The notes under the pieces are model-generated. The model was not told the origin of the DNA, did no database searches, and was given only the letters and a program-made list of their open reading frames with translations. A program made the position numbers and the translations under genes. From positions 367,101 through 431,100 of the forward strand of contig NZ_CP036455.1 of the NCBI RefSeq assembly GCF_004323735.1: DNA of 64,000 nucleotides, given 5' to 3'. Shown piece by piece: positions 52,000 to 61,132 of the stretch (the first letter of the stretch is position 1; every line of letters begins with the position of its first letter). This DNA is from Streptomonospora litoralis (GTDB lineage Bacteria; Actinomycetota; Actinomycetes; Streptosporangiales; Streptosporangiaceae).

Positions 52000-53055
52000 A
52001 TGACGGGTGAGATCTGGGTGCTCGGCGCGACCGGACGCGTCGGGCGCCAAGCGGTGGAGCGTCTGCAGAAGGCGGGCGCCGAGGTGGTGGCGGTCGGCCG
52101 CGATCGGGAGCGGCTGACCCGGGTGCATCCAGACGCCCGGGTGGTGACCGGCTCGCTCGACGAGGTCTGCGCCCGGCTGGCCACCGAGGCGCCGACCGTC
52201 GTGGTCAACACGGTGGGCCCGTTCGCGGTCACGGCGCCGCGCGTCGCGCGGGCCTGCCCGCCGGGCACCCACTACGTCGACGTCTCCAATGAATCGGACT
52301 CGTTCGAACTGCTCCACGGCATGGACCGGGACGGGGCGGCGACCGGTCGCACGCTGGTCTCCGGGGCGGGCTTCGGTGTGCTCGCGACCGAGGGCATCCT
52401 GCTGCATCTGCTGGCGGACGGGGACAAGCCTTCGCGAGTACGCGTCGACGCCCTCGCGTCGGTCGCGATCGAACCCGGCGCCCTCGGCGAAGCCCTGGCC
52501 GCCTCCATCGTGCGCGAGTTGCTCGACGGTGGCCGTGAGGTGCGGCAGGGCCGGATGGCACATGCCCGGGTCGGCGGTGCCGCCGAGCGATTGACCACCC
52601 CCGACGGCGACGTGGTCACCACGGCTTCCCTGGGGAGCGGCGAGCTCTTCGCGGCGTGGCAGGTCAGCGGTGCCCCATCGGTGATCGGCGCCTCGGCTCT
52701 CGCCCCGGCCAATCCGGTCGTCCGAGCGGCTATGCCGGCGATCGGCGGCGTGCTGCGACTGCCCGGCGTGGCGGACTTCGCCACTCGGCGGCTCGCCGGC
52801 GTCAGGACGGCCACGACCAAGGAGCGCCCGCGCCCATCGTCCTGGGGCCGCGCCCGAGTCGAATGGCCGTCCGGTCGCGTGCGTGAGGGCTGGCTGCGCA
52901 CCGGCGAGGGCATGACGTTCACGGTCGGCGCCGTCACCGAGGTGGCCCAGCGCCTGGCCAAGGACGAAGGCCGCCCCGGCGCGTTCACCCCGGCCGGGCT
53001 CTTCGGCCCCGAGGTGGCGCTGGCCGCCGGCGCCGAGTTCGTGGTCACGGACTGA
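52000..53055 (+). CDS. Saccharopine dehydrogenase family protein (NADP-binding)
   Basis: 351 residues. N-terminal Rossmann motif VLGATGRVGRQA (about 7-18) and TVVVNTVGPFAVTAPRVARA, as in trans-acting enoyl-reductase or saccharopine-reductase-like proteins. The C-terminal part is distinct and the substrate is unknown. ATG 52000 is chosen; GTG 51988 in frame would add four residues. Its expression is likely controlled by the divergent TetR gene through the repeated operators upstream. Confidence 0.85.
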   Translation: MTGEIWVLGATGRVGRQAVERLQKAGAEVVAVGRDRERLTRVHPDARVVTGSLDEVCARLATEAPTVVVNTVGPFAVTAPRVARACPPGTHYVDVSNESDSFELLHGMDRDGAATGRTLVSGAGFGVLATEGILLHLLADGDKPSRVRVDALASVAIEPGALGEALAASIVRELLDGGREVRQGRMAHARVGGAAERLTTPDGDVVTTASLGSGELFAAWQVSGAPSVIGASALAPANPVVRAAMPAIGGVLRLPGVADFATRRLAGVRTATTKERPRPSSWGRARVEWPSGRVREGWLRTGEGMTFTVGAVTEVAQRLAKDEGRPGAFTPAGLFGPEVALAAGAEFVVTD

Positions 53056-53093
53056 GCACCGCCGACTCCCCGGCGGGGCCGGAGCCCCACCGC

Positions 53094-56000
53094 CTAGTTC
53101 GCCCCCGAGCCCAGGCGGATCCTGCCCCGCGTGGCCTTGTAGAGCGCCCTGGGCAGCGGGGAGACCGGGACGCCGGGCAGTTCGCGCAGCTGCCGCTCGT
53201 AGGATCCGGGCCGCCCGGCCGGGCGTTGTTCCGGCTCGGAGGAGGGGTATCCCGTGCCCTCGATGAAGGCCCTGGCCTCCTCCGATCCGGCGACGGCCGA
53301 AACCGGTGGGACCGTGGCCCGGCTCGGTCGCGGTCCCGACGGGTGCTCAGCGGGCCATGTCGGGGCGGCCGCCGTGCCCGTCGGCGAAGGAGCGGAAGCA
53401 CCGGCGGGAGGCCCCGGCGATGCATACCCCTCGATGGCGTATCCCGTCGGCGGCGCCGACGACGGCCGCTGCGGCTGTGCACCCGGGTACCCGCCGGAAG
53501 GTGTCGCATGCCGGAACGCCTCCTGCGGTCCCGACCCGGTCGGGGCGGTCCGGCCGGTCGACGCGGCGGCCCCGGGGTTCTCGGCCGTCCACTGCGGGGT
53601 TTGCGCCGCCGGCGATGCGCCTGCGCTGTGTGGATCGTGCGCGCTCGGCTGTCGGTACTGCGGCCGCGATCCGGGCGGCGGCGAGCCCGCGTCAGGCCGC
53701 ACCGGGGTTTCCGACGGCCCGGAACCGGGTGTCGTCGGTCCCCACGGCTGCTGTGGCCCCGATGCCGCATCTCCCGACGGCGGTGCCGACGGTCGGCTTC
53801 CGCGCCCCTGGGGGCCGCCGGTCGACCGCACGGCGCCCCCGTGGGACGCGGTTTCGCGGGAAACCTGAGGCCCGGTCGGCGGGCGCGCGGGACCTGCCTG
53901 CTCGCCGGTATCGCCGTACCGCTGTCCCCACGCCTCCGGGCGCGCCGAGGCGGGAGGTAGGGGGCCACTCGGTTCCCGGGCGTCGGCGGGCTGCTGCGAG
54001 CCGGAACCGGGTTGGTGACGGGAACCCGCCTGAGCGCCTCGGCTCTGGTCGCCGGCGGCGCCGAGCCACGCATCGAGCTCGGACCGCTCGATCGGGGCGG
54101 TCATGTCTTCAGGCTTGGGCTCAGCGGGTCCGCCCCTCGGCTGGTCGGCCCCGGCGTTGTGGCGTGTGCCGCCGGTTCGCTCGGCGCCGCCGCCCTGCTG
54201 CGGACCGCTCGCCGGGTGACCGTGCGTCGGCTGCCCGGGAGTTCCGGGGTGGCGTGTGCCGGCGCTCGGTCCAGCGGGTGGCTGCTGTGCTCCTCCGGCC
54301 GCGTGCGGGTCGCCGTGCGGGGCGGCTGAGGGCTGCGCCGTCGGTGCTGCGCCGCCCTGTTGCGGACCGGCGGACGGACGCGCGGGTGCCGCCTCCGCCG
54401 AAGCGCTGCCCTGCTGACGCGCCGGCCGCTCCGGAGCGCCGCCCGACTGCCCGAGGGTGGTGCCCGCGGAGCCGCCGGACTGCTGCGGCCCGCTCGAATC
54501 GCGGGCGGGACGGAGGGATTCGGGAATCTGGATCAGGGTGGTCTGCTCGTCGGGCTTCGACTCCGGTGGCTCGCCGCCCGGCTGCTGGGAGCCGGTGGCG
54601 GGGCGCGCTGCAGAGGAGCCGTCGGTTCCGCCGTGCGGATGCGTGCTCTGCGCGTCCCGAGGCTCGGGCCGGCCGTGCGTCGGCCCGCCGTACTGCTGCT
54701 GGGGCCCCGTCGCCGGTCGTCCTGAAGAGGTCTGCTCAGCCGACCAGGGCTGTTGCTGCGCACCGGTTTGCGGATGCGCCGCGCCCGGACGCGAATTCTG
54801 CCCGGGGCGTTGGAGCGGAGTGGTCTGGTGCTCGGGCTTGGCGCCCTCGGAGCTGTCTGTCCGGCCTGTCTGCTCCGAGTTCCCCGCCGCAGCGGCAGTG
54901 CCGTCGCTCTGCCGGTGGGGTCCGCGCGTCGGAGCAGCCGACGCGGGGCGGCCTGCCGGTTCGCCGGACTGGCGGCGACCGGGTGCGGGCTGTGTCGCGC
55001 CGGGCTGGGACGCGGTGCCGGGCCGATAGGGGCGCGCCGCCGACGAAGCGGCCTGCTGCGGGCCGGTGGCCGGGTACGCCTGTGCAGGCCGGGCCGGTGC
55101 CGCCGGGGCTTGGGGTCCGGTCGCCGGGCGGGCGGATGCCGTGTCGGCCGAACCCCCGCTCTGGTGGGCCGAGGGGTGCTGTGACGGCTCCCCGGACTGC
55201 TGCAGGGTGGGGGCGCCCGGATCACCCTGCGCCGGACGCGCCCAGCCGTCGCTGCGCTGCTGCACTCCGCTGCCCCACGCCTGGGGAGTAGCGGAGGCGG
55301 GGGGCGACGAGCCGGGCGGCGGATGCGGCCCGGCGTACGGCGAACCGCTCGACTGGGGTGCAGATGCGGGGCCGCCCGACGAGCCGTGTTGCTCGGCGTT
55401 CCCTGCCTGGTGCGGGGAGCGCGGTTCCGGACGCGGGGTACCCGCGGATCCGGACTTACCGGAACGCTGGAACGGGGTGGTCGTGTCCTCGGGCGGTACG
55501 GCTCCCGCCTGCTGGGGCGTGTTCGCAGGGTCGGGGGGCGCTGCGAGGGTCGATCCGGAGTCGGCTGGTCCCCCGGGGTGGCCGGTGTTATCGGCGTCGG
55601 TGCGGCCGGGCTGTCGCCCCGGTGGGGGCGCGACCGAGTCGGCCCGGCTGCCTGTGCCCGTGTACTGCTGGGGCGGGTTTGCCGGGCCGGGGTACGCCGT
55701 GGACTCGGCCGGACCGCCGGGATGGTCGCCGTGCCCGGTTCGGTGTGTTCCGCCGTGCACGTGAGCAGAGCCGCCGTCCTGTCGGTCGGCGCGCGCGATT
55801 CCGGGGCCGCCCTCCGGCAGTCCGCTCTCCGGAAGGCCCGTACCGCCCTCCTGGCTTACTGTCGGCCGCCGCCGTGCACCGGGGCGCCTCGGCGCGTCTT
55901 CCTCCGGGGCGCGCGGCGTTCCCTGCGGCTCGCCGCGCTCAGGCAACCGGTACGGGCCGTCCGCGGCCGCCTCACCCTGGGCCGCGTGGCGGCCCCGGCC

Positions 56001-56261
56001 CCGCCGACCGGGGTGCTCGGAGTGGGGCGGCGCCTGGCCGGCCGGATGTCCCCCGTACGCGTACCCGTAGCCGTCGCCCGGACCACGCCCGTACTCGGCG
56101 GCGTTCCCGCGCTCCTCAGGCCGGTTGCGCGCGTACGGCGGGGGCGGCACGTCGACGTCCGCGTACGGGTAGGCGCGTTCCTCGCCTGCCTCCGGCGTGT
56201 TCGGAGCCGGAGCCTGCCCAGGGGTCTCCCCCCGCGGCTCCCCGTGCGGTCGGTCGGGCAT
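53094..56261 (-). CDS. Giant Pro/Gly/Gln/Ser-rich protein of the ESX locus
   Basis: 1055 residues, almost wholly low-complexity, rich in GPQQ, TGPQ and SGG strings. Four spaced copies of an acidic-Thr motif stand out: PPEDTTTPFQRS (about residue 256), KPEHQTTPLQRP (about 477), KPDEQTTLIQIP (about 572) and KPEDMTAPIERS (about 720). A conserved-looking C-terminus of about 60 residues has RAFIEGTGYPSSEPEQ and ALYKATRGRIRLG. It follows the EspI-like ATPase gene. It resembles the proline-rich half of mycobacterial EspI, here as a separate and far longer protein. Function unknown. Confidence 0.65.
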   Translation of the reverse strand: MPDRPHGEPRGETPGQAPAPNTPEAGEERAYPYADVDVPPPPYARNRPEERGNAAEYGRGPGDGYGYAYGGHPAGQAPPHSEHPGRRGRGRHAAQGEAAADGPYRLPERGEPQGTPRAPEEDAPRRPGARRRPTVSQEGGTGLPESGLPEGGPGIARADRQDGGSAHVHGGTHRTGHGDHPGGPAESTAYPGPANPPQQYTGTGSRADSVAPPPGRQPGRTDADNTGHPGGPADSGSTLAAPPDPANTPQQAGAVPPEDTTTPFQRSGKSGSAGTPRPEPRSPHQAGNAEQHGSSGGPASAPQSSGSPYAGPHPPPGSSPPASATPQAWGSGVQQRSDGWARPAQGDPGAPTLQQSGEPSQHPSAHQSGGSADTASARPATGPQAPAAPARPAQAYPATGPQQAASSAARPYRPGTASQPGATQPAPGRRQSGEPAGRPASAAPTRGPHRQSDGTAAAAGNSEQTGRTDSSEGAKPEHQTTPLQRPGQNSRPGAAHPQTGAQQQPWSAEQTSSGRPATGPQQQYGGPTHGRPEPRDAQSTHPHGGTDGSSAARPATGSQQPGGEPPESKPDEQTTLIQIPESLRPARDSSGPQQSGGSAGTTLGQSGGAPERPARQQGSASAEAAPARPSAGPQQGGAAPTAQPSAAPHGDPHAAGGAQQPPAGPSAGTRHPGTPGQPTHGHPASGPQQGGGAERTGGTRHNAGADQPRGGPAEPKPEDMTAPIERSELDAWLGAAGDQSRGAQAGSRHQPGSGSQQPADAREPSGPLPPASARPEAWGQRYGDTGEQAGPARPPTGPQVSRETASHGGAVRSTGGPQGRGSRPSAPPSGDAASGPQQPWGPTTPGSGPSETPVRPDAGSPPPGSRPQYRQPSAHDPHSAGASPAAQTPQWTAENPGAAASTGRTAPTGSGPQEAFRHATPSGGYPGAQPQRPSSAPPTGYAIEGYASPGPPAGASAPSPTGTAAAPTWPAEHPSGPRPSRATVPPVSAVAGSEEARAFIEGTGYPSSEPEQRPAGRPGSYERQLRELPGVPVSPLPRALYKATRGRIRLGSGAN

Positions 56262-56389
56262 GGTCGGGCACTCCCGGGCGTCGGTTCGAGCGGGGCGCGG
56301 TCACTGCCGCCGCGCCCCGGCAATCTTCATCGAGGAGGGGCGGAGCCGTCCAGGCCGCCGCGTTCTCCACCGCGTCCACGGCACCGGCC

Positions 56390-57301
56390 TCACAGCGACC
56401 GGCGCAGGCATTCCGCGGCGATCCGGGTCGCCGCGGCGTGTGTCGCGGCGGAGATGCGGGCCGGGTCGATGCGGGTGCCTTCGGCCAGGTGTCGGTCGAA
56501 GCCGAGCCGGAACACCTCGGCCCCGCTCTGACGCAGGATCGCCGCCGATGCGCGGTAGTCGAACGCCGCGTCCTGTCTGCGGGACTGCTCGGTGAACACG
56601 ACGACGATCCGACTCGGCAGCGACTCCGCCCCGTTGGCGTTCATCCAGTCGAACGCCCGCCCGATGCTCGCCGCACCCTCCCGGGTGGAGGGCACGACCA
56701 GCACATGGGCGTGCGCGCTCGCCTGCGCGGCGCGGTTGAGCCCGTCGGAGGCGTCGGCTGCGCGATCGATCACGGTGAGTCCGAAGAACCGCGTCAGCGG
56801 CAGCACCGAGCCGTGGTAGGCGCCGGCGTCCAGACGGCCCTCGGCGATCTCGCGCTGCAGACCCGGCAGCACCCACAGGCCGTCGGTGACAGCGGCCAGG
56901 CACTGCGCCACGTCGTCGAAGGAGTCCGACTCGATCGCCGCCCCCGAAAGCCCCGGTGCTACGGGCTCCCCGACACCGAGCCGCGGCCCCAGCCCGCTGT
57001 TCCCCGGCCCCAGATCCAGCGCCAGCACCCGGTCGTAGCGATAGTGCGCGAAGGCGAACGCGAGCAGCGCCGTCACCGTGCTCTCGGCCGCCCACCCCTG
57101 CGGGCGGCTCACCACGACGCGGCGCCCCGTGGTGACCGGCCGCTGCAGCTCCCGGCCCAGCGATATCGGCGCCAGGACGTCCTCCGGCGGCCGGAACGGA
57201 CGCGCCGCACCCCGGCCCATGCGGCGCAGCAGCGAGTCCCCGTGCCTGGCGGCGCGGGGACCGGCCGTGCCCGCCGACCGGAGCGGCGCGCTGTCGTGCA
57301 T
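56390..57301 (-). CDS. EspI/MinD-like ATPase-fold protein of the ESX locus
   Basis: 303 residues. A basic N-terminus is followed by a SIMIBI/ParA-type fold: RVVVSRPQGWAAESTVTALL aligns with the P-loop position but lacks the GKT residues, then VLALDLGPGNSGLGPRLG, FFGLTVIDRAADASDG and ARISAATHAAATRIAAECLR. In ESX loci a MinD-like ATPase (EspI) regulates secretion; the degenerate P-loop suggests reduced or lost ATPase activity. It lies between eccD and the Pro-rich gene on the same strand. Confidence 0.75.
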   Translation of the reverse strand: MHDSAPLRSAGTAGPRAARHGDSLLRRMGRGAARPFRPPEDVLAPISLGRELQRPVTTGRRVVVSRPQGWAAESTVTALLAFAFAHYRYDRVLALDLGPGNSGLGPRLGVGEPVAPGLSGAAIESDSFDDVAQCLAAVTDGLWVLPGLQREIAEGRLDAGAYHGSVLPLTRFFGLTVIDRAADASDGLNRAAQASAHAHVLVVPSTREGAASIGRAFDWMNANGAESLPSRIVVVFTEQSRRQDAAFDYRASAAILRQSGAEVFRLGFDRHLAEGTRIDPARISAATHAAATRIAAECLRRSL

Positions 57302-57343
57302 CGTCTGGCCTTTCGAGAAACGTGTGCCGAGGAGCGGAGCGGG

Positions 57344-58669
57344 TCAGAAGGTGTTGACGAGGCGCTCGAAGGTGCCGAACGATCCGATCGCCACCGGAAT
57401 CAGCGCCACCACGGCCACCGCCTCGAACCGGTTGGCGATGCGCCGCAGGCGCGCCCTGCTGTGTTCAGGCGGGTCGAAGGCCAGCACCACCGCCGGGATC
57501 AGCAGCAGCGCCAGCAGCGCTCCGGTCGCCGGCCACAGCGCCCACGCCGACATCTCGACCCAGGCGTGGGCGAGGGCGATCACCGTGACCAGCGACGCCG
57601 CCATCAGCGGTGCCTTCTGCAGGATCAGCGGGAACAGCCGCGAACGGCTGCCCACGACGGTCGCCAGCAGACCCGCGAGCGCCGCCGTCCACCCGTTCAG
57701 ATCCGCGGCGAGCCCGACACCGGCGACCCCCGCCGACACCGCGGCCGCGACCGTGGCGATCGTCATCGTCCGGTGGGCGCCCACAAGCGCCGTCATGACG
57801 TCGGTGCGCGCCACCGCCGATCCAGAGCCGCGCCTGTCGTCCAGCGCCGTCAGCCCCGACATCGACATGGCGAAGCGCAGGATCAGGCTGAGCACGATCA
57901 CGCACACGACCGCCGCAACGGCGCTCACCTGGGCGATGCCCGCCCCCAAGGCGGAGCCCGCCGCCCACACCGCTGTTAGCGCCAGGGTGACGGAGCCGCC
58001 GATGGTCCCGCCGCGACCGAGCGGCGTCGTCAGGCCCAGCCCCGTCACGACGCAGCCCGCGACGGCCGCCGTCCCGCACCACAGCACCCAGCCCGGCCAG
58101 CCGTAGAGTCCCGCCGCCCACCACAGCGCTTCGCCGGCCAGCGCGCCGCCCGCGATCGCCAGGGCGCTGCCCGCGGGCTCGCGCCAGGTCGCCGCCAGTG
58201 TGCAGCCCAGTGCCAGCAGCACCAGCGCGGCCGCGCCCAGGGCGAACACGGCCGCCGTGTCGCCGCTCCCGGTCCACACCAGAGAGCCGACGGCCAGCGC
58301 CAGTACGGCGGCGGCGCCGGTGGCGCTCCAGCGGGCGGCGGCGGGTGTCCAGCTCCCGAGGCCGCTGTCGAGGACGTCGCCCACCGCGTCGGGCACCTCG
58401 TGTACGACCGGCGCCGGCACCGGCTCGTCGACGCGCACCAGCCGCAGCACGTCGCCGTCGGCGACGCTGCGATCGGCGAGGGTGGCGTCGCCGTCCAGGT
58501 GCACCCCCGCGGCGGTGGCCAGGTGCATGGGCAGGGCAGGATTGCGCACCCGGTCGCCCAGCAGCCTGAGCACCTCGGGCATCAGCGCGCCGACCGGCTC
58601 CTGAGCGGGGAGGACGGCGTCGACTCGACGGTTCTCGCCGACGAGTGTCACGCGGCTCCAAGACGTCAT
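57344..58669 (-). CDS. eccD: Type VII secretion membrane channel protein EccD
   Basis: 441 residues from ATG 58669. An N-terminal ubiquitin-like domain (VTLVGENRRVDAVLPAQEPV, GDVLRLVRVDE) is followed by eleven hydrophobic helices. This is the EccD architecture, the main membrane-vestibule component of ESX secretons. An alternative ATG at 58687 adds six residues. eccB, eccC, eccE and mycP, which complete the machine, are not in the window. Confidence 0.9.
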   Translation of the reverse strand: MTSWSRVTLVGENRRVDAVLPAQEPVGALMPEVLRLLGDRVRNPALPMHLATAAGVHLDGDATLADRSVADGDVLRLVRVDEPVPAPVVHEVPDAVGDVLDSGLGSWTPAAARWSATGAAAVLALAVGSLVWTGSGDTAAVFALGAAALVLLALGCTLAATWREPAGSALAIAGGALAGEALWWAAGLYGWPGWVLWCGTAAVAGCVVTGLGLTTPLGRGGTIGGSVTLALTAVWAAGSALGAGIAQVSAVAAVVCVIVLSLILRFAMSMSGLTALDDRRGSGSAVARTDVMTALVGAHRTMTIATVAAAVSAGVAGVGLAADLNGWTAALAGLLATVVGSRSRLFPLILQKAPLMAASLVTVIALAHAWVEMSAWALWPATGALLALLLIPAVVLAFDPPEHSRARLRRIANRFEAVAVVALIPVAIGSFGTFERLVNTF

Positions 58670-58748
58670 CGAGCCCTTTCCCATCACTGCATAGCTGCGG
58701 TCTTCGCCCGGTGCGGTCGTTGAGTCCGACGCCGCCGTCGTGGCGCGG

Positions 58749-59774
58749 TCAGGCGGGCACGCTGGTCACCTCGACGCGTTCGAGGTAGCCGTTGCCCAGC
58801 AGCCAGCGGATGCTCGACAGCGCCGGCGGCTGCACGAACCCGCCGGCCTCGACGGTGAAGCGGACCCCTCCGGCCGGATCGGCACCGTTGCCGGGGGATA
58901 GCGAAGCGTCGACCTTGAAGGGGTGGATAACACGGTATCGGTGGTAGCCGGAGGGGGCGGAGCCGGATGCGGTGTCCTGCGCCGAGGGCGCTTGACCCGC
59001 CTCGCCGACCGAGGAGCGGGCGATCTCGGGCAGCCCGCGCTTACCGAAAGGCTGGCCGTCGGGGAACAGCAGGGACCCGCTCTCCTGGCCGAACGCGTCG
59101 ACCACCATGCCGGTCTTCAGCGTCTGCTGGGCGCTGCCGCCGCTCTGGCGCAGCTTCTTGCGCGCCTGCTGCACGAGCTCGTCGGTCTTCTGCCGGGCTT
59201 TGCGCTCGGCCGATGCGCTCAGCGGACGGGGCTCGGCGTCGACCAGGACGAGTTCGCTGTAGAGCCAGCGGGCCGCCTCGTCCTCCGTGGGGAATTCGGC
59301 GCCGGTGCGGCCCCGGTCGTATTCGATTATCCCCGCCGAGTATCCCCGCTCGCCTTCGGTGAGCAGGTAGTAGCTGGTGGCGGTACCCGCAGGCGGCCGC
59401 GGTTCGCCCGGCAGCACGTACAGCTCGGGCGGGACGCCCGCCTTGTCGAGCTCCGTCGAGAGCATGCTCATGGTCACGTCGCCGCCGACCCAGTCGGCGG
59501 GCACGGGAGCGGACGGAGCGGGCGGCGGCGCCGCGTTCGCCTCCTCCTGAGCCTGTGCGGCCTCTTCCTGGCTGTTGAGCTGACTCTGCAGGAACGACCA
59601 GCCCACGCTGCCCGCGCAGATGACGGCCGACACCGCCAATCCGGCGATGATCTTGGCGATGTTCTCGTCGAGCCTTCTGCGGGTGCGCTGCGGGCCGAAC
59701 AGGACCGCCTCGCGGAGCCGCTTGCGGCGCACGGCGACCGACTCCAGCAGTTGGCTGTCGTAGTCGCGGGCCAT
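58749..59774 (-). CDS. Membrane-anchored TNT-domain (NAD+ glycohydrolase-like) protein
   Basis: 341 residues from ATG 59774, with AGGAGG upstream; the numbering below counts an extra Met at 59777. A cytosolic basic start and one membrane helix (about 41-63) precede a helical linker. A domain with SYYLLTEGERGYSAG follows, then a TNT-like region (about 222-336): FGQESGSLLFPDGQPFGKRG, GYHRYRVIHPFKVD, and SSIRWLLGNGYLERV. TNT is the NAD+-cleaving toxin fold of mycobacterial CpnT. The usual glutamine after the GG(G) turn appears as arginine here (AGGVRF, R306), so catalysis is doubtful. It sits between the WXG100 genes and eccD. Confidence 0.72.
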   Translation of the reverse strand: MARDYDSQLLESVAVRRKRLREAVLFGPQRTRRRLDENIAKIIAGLAVSAVICAGSVGWSFLQSQLNSQEEAAQAQEEANAAPPPAPSAPVPADWVGGDVTMSMLSTELDKAGVPPELYVLPGEPRPPAGTATSYYLLTEGERGYSAGIIEYDRGRTGAEFPTEDEAARWLYSELVLVDAEPRPLSASAERKARQKTDELVQQARKKLRQSGGSAQQTLKTGMVVDAFGQESGSLLFPDGQPFGKRGLPEIARSSVGEAGQAPSAQDTASGSAPSGYHRYRVIHPFKVDASLSPGNGADPAGGVRFTVEAGGFVQPPALSSIRWLLGNGYLERVEVTSVPA

Positions 59775-60277
59775 CAAGCCTCCTTCCGGGGCGGGCGGGG
59801 GATACGCGGCGTGATCGCGGGGCAGGTCCGCGTGACGCTGTGCGGACCTGGCACCTGCCAGGGGCGGTGCCTGCGTACGTGGCGAGAGTCCGCGCCGGGC
59901 GCCCCGGTCGGCGGCGCCCGCGCTACGCCTGCGGCTCTGGCACCGGCCGGGCCCGGCCCCGGACTTCGCGGTGGATATCCCGCAACCGGCCCGGGTTCCT
60001 GGGATCTCCGCCGCGAAAGCTCCCGCGGGAAACCGGCAAAGCGGTCAAACAGCCGTCGGATTCCTCGTCGAGAGCGGCCCCGGCGGCACGACCGGCACGC
60101 CGCCGAGGGGCACGCAGCCCGAGGGGGCGGGCTCCACCGTCCGGCGCGGTTGCCGCCGCCTGTGTAGTTCAGGCGGCCCGCCCTGCGGCAGACCGACAAG
60201 GCCGCCCAGCGGACCCGGGCGCCTCCGCCACCGACCGGGACCGGTGCCCGCGGCCGGACGCGCTCGGCGCAGTACTA
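59775..60277. other. Gap inside the ESX cluster with repeat remnants
   Basis: 503 bp between the TNT gene start and the WXG100 stop, all flanking genes on the minus strand. It contains motif B in reverse (CGGCAGACCGACAAGGCCGC, 60186-60205) followed by a degraded A-like CCGCCACCGACCGGGACCGG. A repeat has therefore landed inside, or separates, what would otherwise be one ESX operon. GGAAGGAGGC just upstream of 59774 is the TNT gene's ribosome-binding site. Confidence 0.55.
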
Positions 60278-60580
60278 CTAGATCGCCTGCACGGCGGCGT
60301 TCGCCTTGCCGAGGGTCTCCTGAGCCGTGCCGTCGTTGGTCTCCAGGGTCTGGCGCACCAGCCGGATGATCTCACGCACCTCGTTCGCGGCGTCGTGCCA
60401 CTTCTGCTCCTTGGCGTTGTACTCCTCGTCGACGCCGTCGGCGATGAAGTCCGCCATCGCGGTGGTGACGTCGCCCTGGTGCTCGCCGATGAGCCCTTCC
60501 AGGCGCGCCATGATCGCGTGGATGTTGCCCTGCGTCTCCTGAGACGCGCCCATGTCGTAGCTGTTGCGGCCGTTCGTCAT
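60278..60580 (-). CDS. WXG100/ESAT-6-like protein (pore-forming ESAT-6 family)
   Basis: 100 residues, all-helical, the canonical Esx length. MTNGRNSYDMGASQETQGNI at the N-terminus and EEYNAKEQKWHDAANEVREI at the turn; a tryptophan is present but the following WxG glycine is replaced (W-H-D). This type is often annotated as pore-forming ESAT-6 family in actinomycetes. GGAGGA lies 6 nt before the ATG. It is the second gene of an Esx pair, 25 bp after the first; they probably form a heterodimer substrate of the ESX system. Confidence 0.85.
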   Translation of the reverse strand: MTNGRNSYDMGASQETQGNIHAIMARLEGLIGEHQGDVTTAMADFIADGVDEEYNAKEQKWHDAANEVREIIRLVRQTLETNDGTAQETLGKANAAVQAI

Positions 60581-60605
60581 CGGGGGTCCTCCTCCACGGT
60601 CCGGA

Positions 60606-60941
60606 TCAGGCGGTGCGGAACTTGGCGGCGTCGAAGTTCGCCGCGCCCATGTTCTGACTGGCGTCGTCGGCCATGGTGGTGTTGCCGGTCATGAACGCCT
60701 GGTTCATGCTGCCCTGGCCTTCGTTGATCGAGGTCAAGCCGGAGTTCAGGTCGGCCGTGATCTGGTCGGCGCGCGCCTTGAACGAGTCGAAGGCGGCCTT
60801 GCCCGCACCGTTGAACCTGTTCGTCAGCGGTTCGGCGGCGTCGATCAACTGGGTGATCAGGCTGGCGAGCTCGTCACCCGTGCCCGAGGTGTTGCGGGTC
60901 AGGGTGGTCAGGGTCTGATCGCCGAAGTCCCAACGTGACAT
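60606..60941 (-). CDS. WXG100-like ESX substrate, first of the pair
   Basis: 111 residues from ATG 60941. Two amphipathic helices with FNGAGKAAFDSFKARADQI at the turn; the WxG is F-N-G here. MSRWDFGDQTLTTLT opens the protein. Lengths and pairing with the next gene match Esx heterodimers. The 190-bp divergent region upstream should carry the ESX promoter. Confidence 0.82.
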   Translation of the reverse strand: MSRWDFGDQTLTTLTRNTSGTGDELASLITQLIDAAEPLTNRFNGAGKAAFDSFKARADQITADLNSGLTSINEGQGSMNQAFMTGNTTMADDASQNMGAANFDAAKFRTA

Positions 60942-61132
60942 CTGTTCACCTGCTCCTCGGTTACCTGCTGTTTCCGCGGTTGGACGCCTCCACCGGGTCA
61001 CCGGTTCCGGCGATCCGGAGCAGACGGTAAACGGGAGGATTCTCTACGAGTCGCCAAGTATATGGGTCATAATGGCGCACGGCAGTCGGCTGCCATCGGT
61101 CGGTGACGTGTGCACCTGTGGAGGGCGACCGC

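Noticed and set aside
55358-57979. 873-codon plus-strand frame across the ESX Pro-rich, ATPase and eccD genes
   Set aside because: Antisense to three recognisable minus-strand genes; composition is Arg/Pro noise.
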